DNA of 64,000 nt from Persicaria tinctoria (Eukaryota; Streptophyta; Magnoliopsida; Caryophyllales; Polygonaceae), in contig JBANSL010000018.1 of NCBI GenBank assembly GCA_037127255.1, positions 11,567,175-11,631,174 on the forward strand, read 5' to 3'. The stretch's first letter is position 1. Each line of letters opens with the position of its first letter. A program made the position numbers and the translations under genes. Positions 20,656 to 34,417 of this stretch are shown piece by piece. The notes beneath the pieces were generated by a model that saw only the letters and a program-made list of their open reading frames with translations, had not been told where the DNA came from and made no database searches.

Positions 20656-21974
20656 TCGCCAGCCCCAGCATTAAAGAGACCCCCCTCCCTACAGAGCTCC
20701 TGGTCACCCAGGGTGACCAGGAGCTCCCTGTCCGGGTGACTCACCCTGACAGGGAAGGTAAGAAGGATGACATGCAGGTTATTCTTGAGGAGATGTGGAT
20801 TAATCATTCAGACAGCAAGCAATCGATCAATTTCATCAACACTCAGTTTTACTCGATGTCGAGTAGATAAGAAGGTTCCCAATTGTGATTTTGTGATGGT
20901 AAGCCTAAGTAAAGATGTCTCTTCTCCTATTTCCATTATAGATTTATCTATACATGGGAGAGGTTTGCCTTGGTATGTGCGCTTATACAGGGTTTCCAAT
21001 GACGATCCTAAGGAGTAGGAAGTGGGAGACAAGGTATATGTCTCCTAATCCAAGAATCATTGGTTCCCTAACATGTTCAAGGAGAAAAAGATGGGACCTT
21101 TCACGGTGCAAAAGATCCATTCCGGAGGACTGCAGTTGATGGACAGGAATGGAGTTCTATTCGAGGCCCAGTCTACATGGGTCCTGCAGATGCCACCCTG
21201 AGCTCAAACGGAAGAAATCGGCCTAGCGACTATAAAGTCTAGAGCTTGTAACAAACAATTTGAATTTTTAGGGTTTTTAGACACTTTACTTTTGGTTTTT
21301 GGTTTTGAAACTTTATTTTTGGGTTTCGCTATTGTGGATACAGCCTATGTCGTAAACTTGCAGGTACGTAAAAGCTACAGAAGTACTCGATGTCGAGTAG
21401 TCTACTCGACGTCAACCACCCACATTGAGGAACGAAGCCTGTGGTCGACAAGAAACCATCCAAAAGGCTTCAACTGTACTCGAGATCTAGTAACCTAGTC
21501 GATGTCGACTAGACTCCTCGAAGTCTACCACTTCTGCAGCGACCTCAGCACTCGATTTCGACGTTCTGCACATTTTTCTAGTGAGTCTCTTTCTTTATCC
21601 TTGTTTTTTGTTATATACAGTGAGGACATTGTAATGTTTAAGTATGGGGTGGGGGAAGGGCTTACTTCATTCATATTTAACCATATTTGACATTATGTGT
21701 GCATATTTTAAGCATATTTTCCGAATTGTTCACACATGGCTATCTTTGGAATTATTATTCATCTAAGTGCTTACGAGTATTTTCCAAAGTTTATAAAAAA
21801 AATTACCCCCGTTGAAATTTTTTTATTTGTGTCATGGAAGCTTAAATAAAACTCGACGATGAAAAATTGGATTCATTAGAGATATAGCATGAAATTGCCT
21901 AGTAAAGAAAAGTCACAATGAAGTGCGTTATTTTATTGAAAACCATGAAATGAGGTAAAATTTGAAATTGCTTT
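20656..21974 (+). pseudogene. Degenerate gypsy-type 3' region, copy 2
   Basis: This is the same composition as 3605-4923, including the double palindrome (about 20694-20754), integrase-tail-like remnants with stops, TCGA(T/C)GTCGA motifs and the TAAGTATGGGG segment. A few single-base differences, for example GAGTAGGAAG instead of GAGTAGAAAG near 21015. Confidence 0.6.
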
Positions 21975-23256
21975 TGATAGTCAAAATAGGAGCGCGGTGT
22001 TTCTGGAGAATGAGACTAGTTCTTTGCAGAACGAGGGGTCCGTGATAAGAGTTGATTCAGAGGAGACAATATATTCTATCCGTCCTTCTCGACCCACAGA
22101 TCAGACGTGCGTCGCGTAAAAGGAAAGAAGGCGTCCGTCGTTTCTAAGAGAGTTAAGAAAGACTCTCTGGCAGGATTCATCAAACGTCCTCTTTCAGTGT
22201 TCGAGTTGGGGCACCTTGAGGCGATTACCCATACCTTTCCTTGGCCAACTGGTGTACAATTAGGGCTGGCTTCCGCGAGAGGAGGTTGTTTAAACGCGTA
22301 TTCGAACCACGTGGTGGTTCATCTGGAAAGTTAGTTCAAGGGTTTACGCCCTGCTGAGCTGACTTTCAACGTCGGGATGTATCTGACTGCTTATGTGATG
22401 CGATGTTCTGTCATTCGCCAATAAACCTCCTTAGGTCATCCTTTCACATTCTGTTTTTTTAGGAAGGGTCGCGATGGGCTCGTGTCCGCATCCTTGAGTG
22501 GGCATATTGTCGAGAGACTGTCGAGTAAAGCTGGTTGGAGGAGAAAGTGGTTCTTAGTCCGCGACTCCTCCGGCCGCTTTTTGAACTTTAGGATTACTCC
22601 CGGTAATTATCAGGCTCATTCCAAAAATAAAACGCTAGAGCTTGAGGATTGGAAGTCCTTGTTTCGTCGTGATAGTTGGCTGGGTAAGCGAAAGTATAAG
22701 GACTTGATAACCCCCCTAGACTAGAGATGACTAGGCTCAGGTTTCCTCATTCTCCGGGTGCGTGTTAAATTTCTTTGTTCAATCGTATTGCGTTGTTGTG
22801 TCTGCTTTTCTTAACGCGAATTACTATTTTTTTAGTCTGGTGTAACCTCTACTTTTGTCTTTTGGCAGGTATGTTGGATCTTTCGAAACTTTTATGCGGG
22901 GCTCACGGACAAGAAGGGTAAGAAACCTAACGGTGCCCTAGCGACATGAAGTCCTCCAATTTCATCTTCACGAGTGGTGAGAGATCGCCATTCACCCCCT
23001 AGACCTTGCTAGGACGTAAGGTGAGGTTGGTCATCAGGCAACCGGGGAGAAAAGCGACGATCTTGAGATTGGCTAGACTGATAAGGCTTTGACTAAGGAA
23101 CGTGAGTCTTCCCTCGTTCGGAAGAAAAAAAATTATAACATAAATTTTTTCCAAAGAAGTTATTTGGGTTTAATATATTGATATATTATGGGATTTATTT
23201 AGATTTATACTTTGATTAATTTTAAAATTATAAATATGAATTAGTAAATATGTATA
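21975..23256 (+). pseudogene. Degenerate gypsy-type gag-like segment, copy 2
   Basis: Frames at 22107-22334 and 22482-22724 correspond to the two halves described in copy 1. The breaks are shared, so they predate the tandem duplication. Confidence 0.55.
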
Positions 23257-23439
23257 TATTATAAGAATTTCATTTAATTCTACGTTAATTTTGTAACAAT
23301 TAAGAAGTAATAAAAGAAATTAATTATCTGAATGAATGATTACTAATAGCAAATTTATTTAAATTAAAAGAAAACCGCACAATTTTAATAGTCCTTAACT
23401 AATTAGCCGAGTGTTTTGACTCTTTATTTTTACATTAGG

Positions 23440-24345
23440 CAAGAATTAGGAGTGATTACACGAGCTGTAATCTGGTTCCTTGATCATCCTTGAAGATGAT
23501 GGAACAAAGTTCCCTATTAAAAGGGATAGTAGAGCTATTACAAATGATACCCTTCCGAGCTATAAAATCAGCTACATGGTTTGCTTCCCGATAGCAGTAC
23601 CTGTATTCGACAAATTCAAAGGCAGATTCTAGTCGCATGATCTTTTCAATGTGATGAAAACTTCCCATCTGATGTCGTTGCTGTTGGTGATAGATTTGAT
23701 GGCTGAAGATTGTCCCTTTATATAGTTACTATTCGATGTGTTTTCCTTATTGATTGCTTCATACCTGTCTAAATAGCGATAGCTTCAGTTTGAATGACCG
23801 AACCTTTCAGAGATTCCTTATAAAATATGTCAATGACATGATCCAAGGAGTCCCAAACAACCTCTCCCACATGGCAATAGCCTTGTGAGATTAACAGAGC
23901 CATCCACATTGACTATGTAGATAGCCCCTAGTGGTCTGCTCCATTTAGCTCTAGTTCTCTTATTTATAGCTCCATTCCATTGAGTATCTTTTTCAATTTG
24001 GGTCCAGTCATTAATGTTTGCAATAACTCTTTGGATAATTGTTTCTATTGGGGTCGGTCTTTTATTCCTAAAAAGAAGGTCATTTTTGATTTCCCAAATA
24101 GTTTGCTATATGAAGGCTATTTTCTCAAAGTCTTTGTTTTCATCTCGGATTTCCACTATATTTAGGGGTTGAGAAACGTTTTCATTCATATGGTGGAAGT
24201 ATTTTCCTGTTTGGTAGTAGGAAGACCATCAACCATTATTATCCAAATTAGGCTTTTTAGTGTAAAAGAGAGTTTTAGTTTCCAAACCCAATTAAGATAT
24301 TTTGAAGCTTGAGTTACATTATTTGTCATTCGTTTTACTGATATA
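23440..24345 (-). pseudogene. LINE (non-LTR retrotransposon) ORF2 tail, copy 2
   Basis: On the minus strand the order is a zf-RVT-like piece (about 24330-24186: KYLNWVWKLKLSFTLKSL then GLPTTK), followed by an RNase H-like domain. The RNase H part has IVNVDGSVNLT near 23930-23890 and YCYREANHVADFIARKG near 23615-23565. Those are the N-terminal Asp motif and the C-terminal motif of plant LINE RNase H. Frames are broken by stops and an internal deletion relative to copy 4. No poly-A tail is obvious. Confidence 0.7.
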
Positions 24346-24661
24346 TGAAACAAAAATAATAGAAATCTAAAATGGATGATAATATATGAATGATGAAGAG
24401 AAGCATGGTAGCCACGAGGCAATACATGTTTACCACTCCCATTTTTGTGGCAACGACTCCGTACATACATACATACATAATTGAAATTGACCTTAACACT
24501 AAATAAATGTAAAGTCAAAAGCCCAAAAATTGTGAGACCGTACAGACATAACAAAAACATTACTCAGTAATTCCATATACCGTTCTTTCATTCAATTAAT
24601 ATCTATTAAAATTGTTGAATGGTAAACATATATACAAGAAAGCACGTCTTGCATCTTTGCC

Positions 24662-24668
24662 TATAAAT
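24662..24668 (+). promoter_or_regulatory. TATA box, peroxidase copy 2
   Basis: TATAAAT lies 118 bp ahead of the start codon's end, in the same context as copy 1. The LINE-tail sequence begins about 0.4 kb further upstream. Confidence 0.7.
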
Positions 24669-24785
24669 TAGCAACAATTTGGATTGTTGCTTCCACACCA
24701 AAGCAGAGTCTCAATCTAATCTAATACGGAGTGTAGTTGCCTAACAAAAGAGTAAAGAGTAAAGAGCTGATCAGCCCACAAGGCC

Positions 24786-25896
24786 ATGGCCAAGGCAACT
24801 TCCCCTGCGGCACTAGCCGCCATTCTCATTCTCATGACCCTCGCCGGACAGAGTCTTGCCGCTTTGAAGGTCGGCTTCTACGCCAACAAATGTGGAAAGA
24901 ATGATGTCGAATCGATTGTGTTTAGTGTAATCAAGGCGAAGTTCATCAAGGACCCTACCCTCGTCGCTGCTCTTCTCCGTATGCAGTTCCATGATTGCTT
25001 TGTTAAGGTATAAAATCCGATCGATCGAACTCTTTTTAATCAATTTGTTCCATATATATTATATATAGAAGAGTCCTTTTCATTAATTTGAATTGTGATC
25101 GAACATTGTTTATATATATGATCATATATAGGGATGTGATGCCTCAATTTTGTTGGATGGCCCGAACTCAGAGAAGACTGCACCCCCAAACGGTAGCGTT
25201 AGGGGTTACGAAGTTATTGATGCCGTCAAGGCTGCCTTGGAAAGGGCTTGCCCTGGAGTCGTTTCGTGTGCTGATATCATTATCATAGCCACTCGTGTTG
25301 CTGTCGTCATGGCAGGAGGGAGATGGTACAATGTCGAAACCGGAAGAAGAGATGGACGTGTTTCTTTAGCTAGCAACGCCAATGCAGCTCTCCCTGGACC
25401 AACAATCCCTGTTTCCGCGGCTATTCAAGTCTTTGCTGCGAAGGGAATCACCAAGGAAGATTTTGTTCTTCTTCTAGGTGGTCACACCACTGGAATCACA
25501 CACTGTAGCTTCTTCCAAGACCGTCTCTACAACTTCCAAGGTTCCGGGAGGACAGACCCAAGCATGAACCCTTCATTTGCGCCGTTCCTCAAGAGAGTTT
25601 GCCCTCGCAATGGATCCGGTGGCAACCGGCCTGTCAACCTTGACCAAAGCAGCTTAAGCAGCGCTAACAAGGTCGACAATGGCTTTTACAAGGCAATCAA
25701 ATCGGGCAAGGGTATTCTCCAGATCGATCAAGACATTGCACGCGATGCATCAACCAAGGCTATCGTGTCCAAATACGCAGCCAACAACATTTTGTTCCAA
25801 ACCAAGTTCGGTCAGGCACTCGTTAAACTCGGCAGGGTCGGAGTCCTCACCGGTAGCCAGGGTCAAGTCAGAAAGTCTTGCCGCCGCCTCAACTAA
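24786..25896 (+). CDS. Class III (secretory) peroxidase, copy 2
   Basis: Exon 1 is 24786-25007, the intron 25008-25131 and exon 2 25132-25896. The 328-residue product is identical to copy 1, with the same signal peptide, distal Arg65/His69, proximal His192 and eight cysteines. Translations in the shadow frames are also identical to copy 1, so synonymous sites are essentially unchanged, implying very recent duplication or gene conversion. It should be active if the shared promoter is. Dosage rather than a new function is the likely effect. Confidence 0.96.
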
Positions 25897-26104
25897 TTAA
25901 CTAACTAAACATCCATCGTCCAAGTGCTTAACTAACCACAAAATTTTACAATTGTTTGTTGATGACGAAACAATTAAATTTCGTGTTGAGAATATGCACA
26001 TCGATCGTATTCATTTTTTGTTTTTTCATTTATCATTTCAATTCCTTGTCACTGGTTTCGTGCGTATAGTGTATTTGTATCATTATTTATTGAATCATCA
26101 ACAA

Positions 26105-26186
26105 GTGGACATTTAGCTAAAATGGATAGGTCGGTGGACAAAATGCTAATAAAGACTGAAAATATGGACATTCTAACAAACACCCT
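26105..26186. mobile_element. Foldback element L, right terminal remnant, copy 2
   Basis: The same junction with the peroxidase 3' flank as in copy 1 (ATCATCAACAA joined to GTGGACATTTAGC), so the deletion predates the copy 1/copy 2 split. Confidence 0.65.
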
Positions 26187-28234
26187 TTATTTTTAGGGGT
26201 GATTACCTCGATGTCCTAATTTTTGGCCTTTATTAGGAAAAGGTCTCCCATCTCTTCCAAATTAGCTAAATGTCCACCGCCCCCTGTGCCCATGTGCCCC
26301 TCCTCCCGTGCCCCCTGTGCCCCCCCTTACGTCTCATAGGTATTTTTTTTCCCAGATTTTTTTTTGCGTTTCCAGAGTTGCAGAAACGGAATTGCTGAAA
26401 CTTATGTTTCAGCAACCCCTTTTTCAGTTTTTTTTTTCCAATTTTTTTTTCGCATTGCTGAAACCGCATGTGCTGACGCTGAAACTCCTGTTTCAGCACA
26501 TGCGGTTTCAGCAACCCCTGTTTCAGTTTTTTATTTTTTTTTATTTTACCGCATTGCTGAAACAGGGGTTTCAACACATACGATTTCAGCAACCCCTGTT
26601 TCAATGTTTTTTTTACCGCGTTGCTGGCTGAAACGGAGTTGCTGAAACCCCTGTTTCAGCACATTCGATTTCAGCAACCCCTGTTTTCAATGGGTTTTTT
26701 TTTACCGCGTTGCTGAAACAAGGGTTGTTGATGCTGAAAACCCGGTTTCAGCAAAGTTGTTGATGCTGAAACCCTGGTTTTAGATGCTAAAATTGTTGCT
26801 GAAACCGGAGTTAATTTTTTTTCTGTTTTTTTTTTCGGATCACCACTTCGATACCGAAGGTGTTGAAACCGGAGTTGCTTTGTTTTCGCGTCACCACTTT
26901 GACACCGGAATTGCTGAAACCAGAGTTTGTTTTTTTCAAAAATGCTAAAGTGCTGAAATGTTGAAATAGTACCTCATACAATTTTATAAGAATTGATTTC
27001 AGCATACGAATTTTGCTATTGAAGAATTAATTTCAGCATTTCAGATCACACAAAAAATCAAAAAGCTAATAAGCTCTCTAAAAGTTTCAGCAAGGCAGAA
27101 AAATATGCTGAAATTGCATAAACAACATTTGATATCCGACTTTGACCCCAACACACTACTTGAAATTTTTTATTTAACATCGGATAATAACCGATGTCTT
27201 TCAAAAAAAAATCGATGTCTATGTGGGGGATGTTAAAAGTCAAAAGTTTTTCACATCGGCCAGAACCCGATGTCTATATTATTTATAACATCGTTTCTAA
27301 TTATAAAAACGATGTTTTAATATGAAAGAGACATCATTTGTATAGAAATCCTACATATGTATATTCATTTTCTCTCTATAATTTGTAATGTTATTTTTCC
27401 ACGCAAAATTTGGCTATATAGAATAAATACAAAACCGATGTTATTACATATATTGAAATCGTTTTCGGTTTTAAAGCCGTTGTTTATATATAGCAAAGAC
27501 ATCTTAAATTATTAATTAATCAGATGTGTTAAGTTCGTAAAACTGGCGTGTTTAGTTCGTAAAAATGATGTGTTTAGTTCATAAAAATGATGTGTTTAGT
27601 TCGTTAAATTGGTTATTTTTGTACGTAAAACTGATGTGTTTGGTTTGTAAAGCCGATGTTTTTAGTACGTAAAACTAATGTGTTTAGTTCGTAAAAGTGA
27701 TGTCTTTTGTTACAATAAACCGATGTCTTTTTCCCGTAAACCCGATGTGCTAGCTTATGAAACGAAGCAATTTGGTTCATAAACCCAATATCCTGTCTAT
27801 ATTACACACATACACCAGACCACAATACCAACCAAGGAGAACATATCTGATGTGCTAGCTTATGAACCAAATCAATTTGGTTCATAAACCCAATATCTTG
27901 TCTATATATACACATACACCAAATCAAAGTACCACAAGTAATGAAATTTAAGAAAGAAATTTATTAAACCTTTTGAGTAATAGGAACATTAGGGGAACGC
28001 TACAAGGAATGAATACAAAGGGGAACTATCATGTACCAAATAAAGGTCCCTCTATAATATAACTGAAATGAAGATGTTCAACAAATGAAGAAACGGAGCA
28101 GGATAAGATGCAAGGATTTAAATCCATAGCAAACACATGGTAGAACAAAACTACTAACATGTTTGGATTGTGAAAAGTGTCCATCTCCAGTGTCATTTCC
28201 TACAGCACAGCAAAAGAATCAAGGTCGAGGAGAT

Positions 28235-28321
28235 GATCCGTGGAGAGCAGTATAGTTCAATTTAAAAACATTATCCCCTCAATTACACTTCTGAAAGTTC
28301 CAATACTGCTCTCCACGGATC
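28235..28321. repeat. 19-bp perfect inverted repeat (hairpin), copy 2
   Basis: Both arms and the loop are unchanged from copy 1. Confidence 0.7.
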
Positions 28322-28993
28322 CATTCGAAGTTGCAGATTTGGTATGACGCCTTTAAAAGGAATACTAATCTTCTATGTATAATGAAGTGTTTAAAGATTA
28401 ATCCAATGAATGCCAAATTCATATGGATTCAATGATGTAAGACATACAATCTTCAGTTAATAACATGATTATCCCATGAGTATCTAATTCTTCAATAAAT
28501 TATCTAGAAAAAGATGATTAAATCTGTCAAGCCAATACACCCCAAGAAATAGGAACCAGAGTTGGGCACAGTCAAATGAACTCAAGGTGCTTGTAAACTT
28601 GCTCTCGTTAGGTTCAACACATACGAACCAATCCAATCTCGTATCTTTCAATCTAAGGTTCAACACATACGAATCTAAGGTTCAACACATACGAATCAAT
28701 CCAATCTCGTATCTTATCTTCCAGCTTCCTTAATTATCTGTGTACGAATTCATTGAATTAAACCTCAAGTATAACATGTGCCCTAAGGCTATGAATGAGC
28801 AAAGCTGGATTAGTGTATCAATGCATACAATCCCGTATACAAGAACTTTATCAAGTATGCATGCGTCTCAAGGACTGCCCACTTATTTTGGCAAAGGCCA
28901 TGAAACACAAGGAATGTCCTGCTACGTTTTTACCACGCAGAAAATTAATTACTTTGGCTGCAAGCCTGCAACAGATGCATAAAAAATACTTAC

Positions 28994-29484
28994 TCCCCTA
29001 TATTGTCCATCTTCTTTCTCATCTTTTCACGCTCTACTTCTGCATTAATTGCTCCTTTCACGTTGAGATAGATATAAAGATGTTCATTCACAATATCCAC
29101 TGCACGTCCTGGACCTGCTTCACGGGTTTCGTGTATGACCTGTAGAGAATATAATTTATGAGAAACATCAACAGAAACATGAAATCACAACTCATTTAAA
29201 AGTCCAAATCTTGCATTTACAAACAATGGCAATCTAGCTGCATCAAATCAGCATGTCATCAACAGGTTATGATCACATGTGAAGAATAACAGTGTGGAGG
29301 AATAATATTCACAATTTAAGAGACTGCCTTGCAGAAATAAAACAGAGGGAGAGCATCAATGTAACTAAAGCTGACTTGACAAACCTTGATAGTTGATACA
29401 CTAGCCAGAGTTGAAATTTCCAACTCATAATGCTTGATTATATTTACAATCTCATCACTCCTGCAAAGTGCATAAGCTGGTCGC
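28994..29484 (-). pseudogene. Captured valyl-tRNA synthetase exons, copy 2
   Basis: Exon A (29484-29385) and exon B (29139-28994) keep the same frame, splice sites and residues as copy 1. Differences from copy 1 fall in the flanking introns (for example near 29347 and 29550), not in the exons that I can read. Confidence 0.72.
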
Positions 29485-31318
29485 CTGCACAAAGAATACA
29501 CATCCACATTACATGAAAGTAGAAGAATAAAGCAAAGATAAATTGATATTCAAATCTCACATAATGTAGAAAGTAGAATAATGATGATGGAAACATTATA
29601 GATTGAGAAATGAAGGTGAAAATCACTCAATAGAAGGCAAATGTGCAGTCAAGATAAATTGATATTCAAAGCACGTTTTTTTCCCTTCTTTTTAATCAAA
29701 ATCTAATCTTTTCCCACATTTACCAACCAAAAGAAAGTGGGCATTCAATTGTTCATTTTTTGCCTTGTAAAAACGCAGAGTTTTTGAGGTGTTGACCCCA
29801 GAATTTTACGCAAAATTTTACTCTCTTATTGAGCTTATTCGGTGGGCATCCAATCTTTTACGCAGAATCCAATCTCATGACAGTTCATGACAGAACTAGT
29901 AAAAATTTCGGAACTACCCTTAAATTGCTTGTTCAAATATTGAAAATTAATAGACGGAATTTCATACTACAAACGGAGAACCCTTGCTCTTCAGTCTGAA
30001 AGCCCCAAAATCAGTTTCATTACCTGAATTAGAGAATACTCCAAACCTTAAAGAAACCTTAAATCAAAACTTGCATCAAACCAATTCAGATAAACCCTAA
30101 ATCAAAAACATTGAAATTTTAAGGTAGAATTTCATACCAGTGACGGAGAGGCAGTGAGGGAGTAGGGGTTTCTAATTTTGAAGTTGGGATTTTGACTGTT
30201 GATAAAGGGGCAGTGACGGAGAGGCAGTGACGGATTTCAACAGCCCGGCTCAGTTTCGACGGCGAGAGAGACGACTACTGATAGAGGCAAAGCTAGGTTC
30301 GACGGAAACCAGAGGCCACACACCAGAGAGGCAGAGACACGAGGACGAGAATGAAAGGGGTTTCGCCGCTGTTGAGGAAAGAGTTGAGAGATGGGAACGA
30401 GAGACAAGAAGCGGGATTTCGCCGGAGAGCCTAAATCCCCACCGGAGCCACCCTCGAGTTCGAAATCCGGCGAGATTGGAGGAGGAAGGGGTTGGGGGTG
30501 AACGTCTTTCGCTGTCGCGAGGCCGAGTCAGGATTTAGAAGAGGGATTTGGATTTTGAAGAGGGAATGAAAAGGGAGTATTTTTTTCAAAGTATTGGGCG
30601 GGGTGTATCTTTTTTCTTAAAATTTTTCCAAGTGTTGAATGATTTAGCGTGTATTTCATATGGGCGAGACAAATCCCGCACTTATTTTTTTTCCAAAAAC
30701 CTTTTATTAACATCGGTTAAAAAATAGTGTGGTGTCTGTTTTATTTTTAACATCACAAATTTATTAACCGATGTCAAAAAATTATTTCACATGGCAGGTT
30801 TTTCTGACCGATGTTAATGAACCGATGTTAAATAGCAGAATTCTAGTAGTGACAGTGAATTAAGTTTTGCATTTCAGATCACAAAAATGCTAAAAATGTT
30901 GAAATATATGTTTGTGTGTAATATATTGTAGCTCATATAATTTTATAAGAATTAATTTCAACATTTTCAGCATAAGAAAAAGTTTCAGCAAGACAAAAAA
31001 AATTGCTGAAATTGCCAATATTTAAACTTTCAACAAAGCAAACTCAATCACAGTACCAAACTAACCACAAATTCACAAATAACAAATAACAAACTTTAGT
31101 GAAAAATTTCAGCATAAGAAAAAGTTTCAATGATACAAGAATAACATGGTAGTTGATCTTTGACCATATGTGAGTCTCTATATGACATCAAAGGTATAAC
31201 TTTAGTGAAAATCACTATGCTCAAACAACTCACAATTTACAACATATTTAGAATCAAATCCTAAACACAGTTTATCCAAGAGAAAAGCAAAATTAGAGGT
31301 CTCTGTGGTGGATCAAAA

Positions 31319-31939
31319 TTAAAAACAGACAGCCAAGCGGATTACCAAAAGTGGAGGAAGGCTGAAATCCACCGGATTACCAAAAGTGGAGGAAGGCTGA
31401 AATCCACCGGAAGAAATTGAGGCTGAAATTGATGTTGAAATTGATATTTGTTCAATTATGGAAGAAATTGGATCCTTTAGGTCCTCTGTTTCAGCATCTG
31501 GAACGCATCTGGAACGAGGCGCTGTGGAAGAGCGACGGCCGAGGAGCGCGATAGATGCTCGCCGGATCTGGAATTGGGCGTTGTTGAAGATCCAGGCAGA
31601 TCTAGAACGATCGCAAGGTCGGAGGTAGGGGCTTCCATGGCCGTCGACGACGCCGGCGTAGGTAACAGAGGAAGAAAGCAAGGTCGGAGGAAAGGTCGGA
31701 GGCAACGGCTCGAGAGCTTCAATCGGCGACCGTCTGGATCCAGGGCGAAATCCGGGCTTGAGGGAGACGGCGAGAGAGAGGCGCGATCGAAGATGCCGAT
31801 GGGAGGCGGTTATCTCCGAGGAGGGTCTGGGAAGAAGGAGGCGGAGCAAGTGAGCGAGAACGGAGGAGCGATGGAGAACGACGGTGACGATGAAGGACGC
31901 TGGTGCAGCGGGATTCTCGTTCATCTTCGCCCTCTCCAA
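31319..31939 (-). other. Unrecognised GC-rich 206-codon frame in element R, copy 2
   Basis: This is the open version of the frame that is stopped in copy 1. It is rich in Arg/Ser/Pro/Leu, ends in a segment made by the 35-bp tandem duplication and overlaps a 132-codon frame on the other strand (31574-31972). The track-style start is a TTG, while an ATG lies five codons later. Composition suggests a captured leader/first exon, and I cannot assign a protein. Confidence 0.3.
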
Positions 31940-33092
31940 ACAGTCTCTTCTTTACAGCGGGGTTCGGTTTGACGACGGTGAACAGAGGGAAGGGGGGACA
32001 CGAAAAAAAGTGGTGGACTTTAACCTAATATGCCGAGGTCCGTGGACATTTGTTAAATTTGAGCCCAAAAAGTGAACTGTTGGGCAATTTTTCTCTTATT
32101 TTTATCACATTTGTACAATTTTAGTAGCCCTTAAAACTCTTATAAAAAAAATATCCCGTAAAACTAGTTTAATTGTTTATAGGCCATTTTTCATAACTAG
32201 ACCAAAAAAAAAACTTTGCACAGATAGCCATGTCTCTTGTTTATTTGCTAGGGGTAGAAAGTGGTCATTTTTTGCAAATAAAAATAGCAACTGGGAGAGG
32301 AAGTTGCAGGTGAAGGTGAGGGACGCTGTAGCTACACTGTAGCTGTCAGTAGCTGTCAGTGACATGTGGCACCAAAAGGCAACCTCCGTTCATTTCAGAA
32401 AACTGTAGACTGCCCTTCTTACCAATAGAATTAATTGGTCCTACCAATAGGCTAAACCTGTCTTTCCATACCTGGAGATATTTTGAAAAGAATCTGGAGG
32501 GGATTCACTGTAGCTAATTTGGCGGGCTGTCAGTGTAGTTTTGGCACCAAAACAGGGTTCATCCTTTGAGAAAATGGGGGAGCATTTATGAGGGGAAAAT
32601 GCAATGATTGTATTGATGGGTGTCCCCCAAGAACATATATAAGCTTGAGAGGAGGATCTGAAACACCATAACATGCTATGCAAAAAGTGAGGCAGAATAG
32701 GAGAGAAGTGGAAAAGACGGGGAAAAAGTTACCCGTTCATTCCAGGAAACGATACAGTCCCCATCCTACCAATAGAAAATTTTCGTCCTACCAATAGTGT
32801 CCAACTGTCCTTTCATACCTGAAAAAGTGCAAGAAGTTTGTCCAATGACAGTGGCAGCGATGAGTAAGTGATCTTGTACCTATCATTTGTAGTTGTTCCT
32901 TTTTCTTATAACAGAACTACCCCAAGGTGACGGTTTCACGAGACCGGTTGCAGAGAGTTCGTAATTTATACTCTCTATTTTTGATCAATTGCATAACTTG
33001 TAAATTAAGATTACAAATTCAAGCACTATTTTTGCTTCCTGCGAAATTATCACTTCTTGATGCCTAGACGATCATAAGGACCCATTGAAAAT

Positions 33093-33163
33093 AGTCTATT
33101 AGCTCAATTGATAGAGCGTTGTGTTTGCACACAAAAATGTGAGTTCGACTCTCACATAGGCTA
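33093..33163 (+). pseudogene. tRNA-like sequence, left terminus, copy 2
   Basis: Same fold and six-base anticodon loop as 15026-15096. Confidence 0.65.
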
Positions 33164-34346
33164 ATACGGAGTATGTGTTCATGAATCTCTCTAAACATAT
33201 ACAATTATGAACCTGGCAGAAAATATATATAATAATGGTAGGACAAATTTACGAACATGTTATGACAAATTCATAAATCTCTTTGAACTTATACGATTAT
33301 GAACTTGACAGGAAATAACTTCAGTCTCTACCTGTGGAGCCTGCCTTCTCCTTTTGCTTTTCTGAGATTCATGTGGAAGTAAATTTTTTTCGTAAAGTCA
33401 ATTATGCATTTACATTTTTCCAATAGTATAAATATATCGTACCATCAGTGTGCATCTATCCTACCATTAGTGCCAAGTTATACAGGAATTACTGGGTTTT
33501 CATTATGATCCTACTACTATCGTAGATTTCTCCTACCATTAGTTTCCATCAATCCTACCATTATGATCTTACCGATATCGTTGTTTTCTCCTACCATTAG
33601 TTTTCATCTATCCTACCATTTTTGTGCATCTATCATACCAATTTAAATAGCTTTCAAGGAAAATCAAGCTAAAAACCGTAGCAAATTATGTTCCACATTT
33701 TTCAGAAAAACAACCAAGGGTAGATGGTTTTCAGTATACAACAGAAGAAGATGAAGGAAACCTAAGTAACATTATATCCAAGGGTAGAGGCTCTAATTCA
33801 GTCGTATATTTCCTACTAATTTCACAAATATGTCCTAATATGTTCATAATCGTATAAGTCTAGAGAGATATGAACACATACTCCGCATTAGCATATGTGA
33901 GAAATTTGAAGCAAAAAAAAAAAAAAGCATATGTGAGAAATAATCTAGTGAAGTAAAAACACTCGTTTGATGATCAGAAAAAATCAAAGGTGAGTTGCAA
34001 GCTTCCTGGGAGAAAGAATGTATATATTTCCTACCATTATCATAATTTTATAAGCCTATGAATTTGTTCTAGCAGATTTACAAATTTGTCCTACCACTAG
34101 TGTATTTATTTCCTACCAGTTCATAATTTTATAAGTTCAGAGATATTTATAAATTTGTCCTACTAGATTCACAAATTTGTCCTACCACTAGTGTATTTAT
34201 TTCCTACCAGTTCATAATTTTACAAGTTCAGAGATATTTATAAATTTGTCTTACCAGATTCACAAATTTGTCCTGCCACTAGTGTATATATTTTCTACCA
34301 TGTTCAATCGTATAAGTCCAGAGAGATATGAACACATACTCTACAT

Positions 34347-34417
34347 TAGTCTATGTGAGAGTCGAACTCACATCTTTGTGTGCATACACAATGCTCTACC
34401 GATTGAGCTAATAGACT
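34347..34417 (-). pseudogene. tRNA-like sequence, right terminus, copy 2
   Basis: Inverted partner of 33093-33163 with the same arms as 16279-16349. The interval between the two repeats the 1.3-kb element of copy 1. Confidence 0.65.

Larger units (their letters stand above)
27154..30851. mobile_element. Non-autonomous CACTA element with captured gene pieces, copy 2
   Basis: Termini CACTACTTGAAATT and its inverted partner are flanked by ACA (27151-27153, 30852-30854). Length is 3698 bp versus 3700 in copy 1. It includes the minisatellite (about 27529-27760), the 19-bp hairpin (28235-28321) and the leader-like exon (30138-30537). Confidence 0.9.
26195..32095. mobile_element. Foldback/Mutator-like element R, copy 2
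   Basis: Flanked by TTATTTTT (26187-26194 and 32096-32103). It contains the hairpin-rich GCTGAAAC arm (about 26349-27150), the nested CACTA element and the GC-rich core. Its structure is the same as copy 1. Confidence 0.55.
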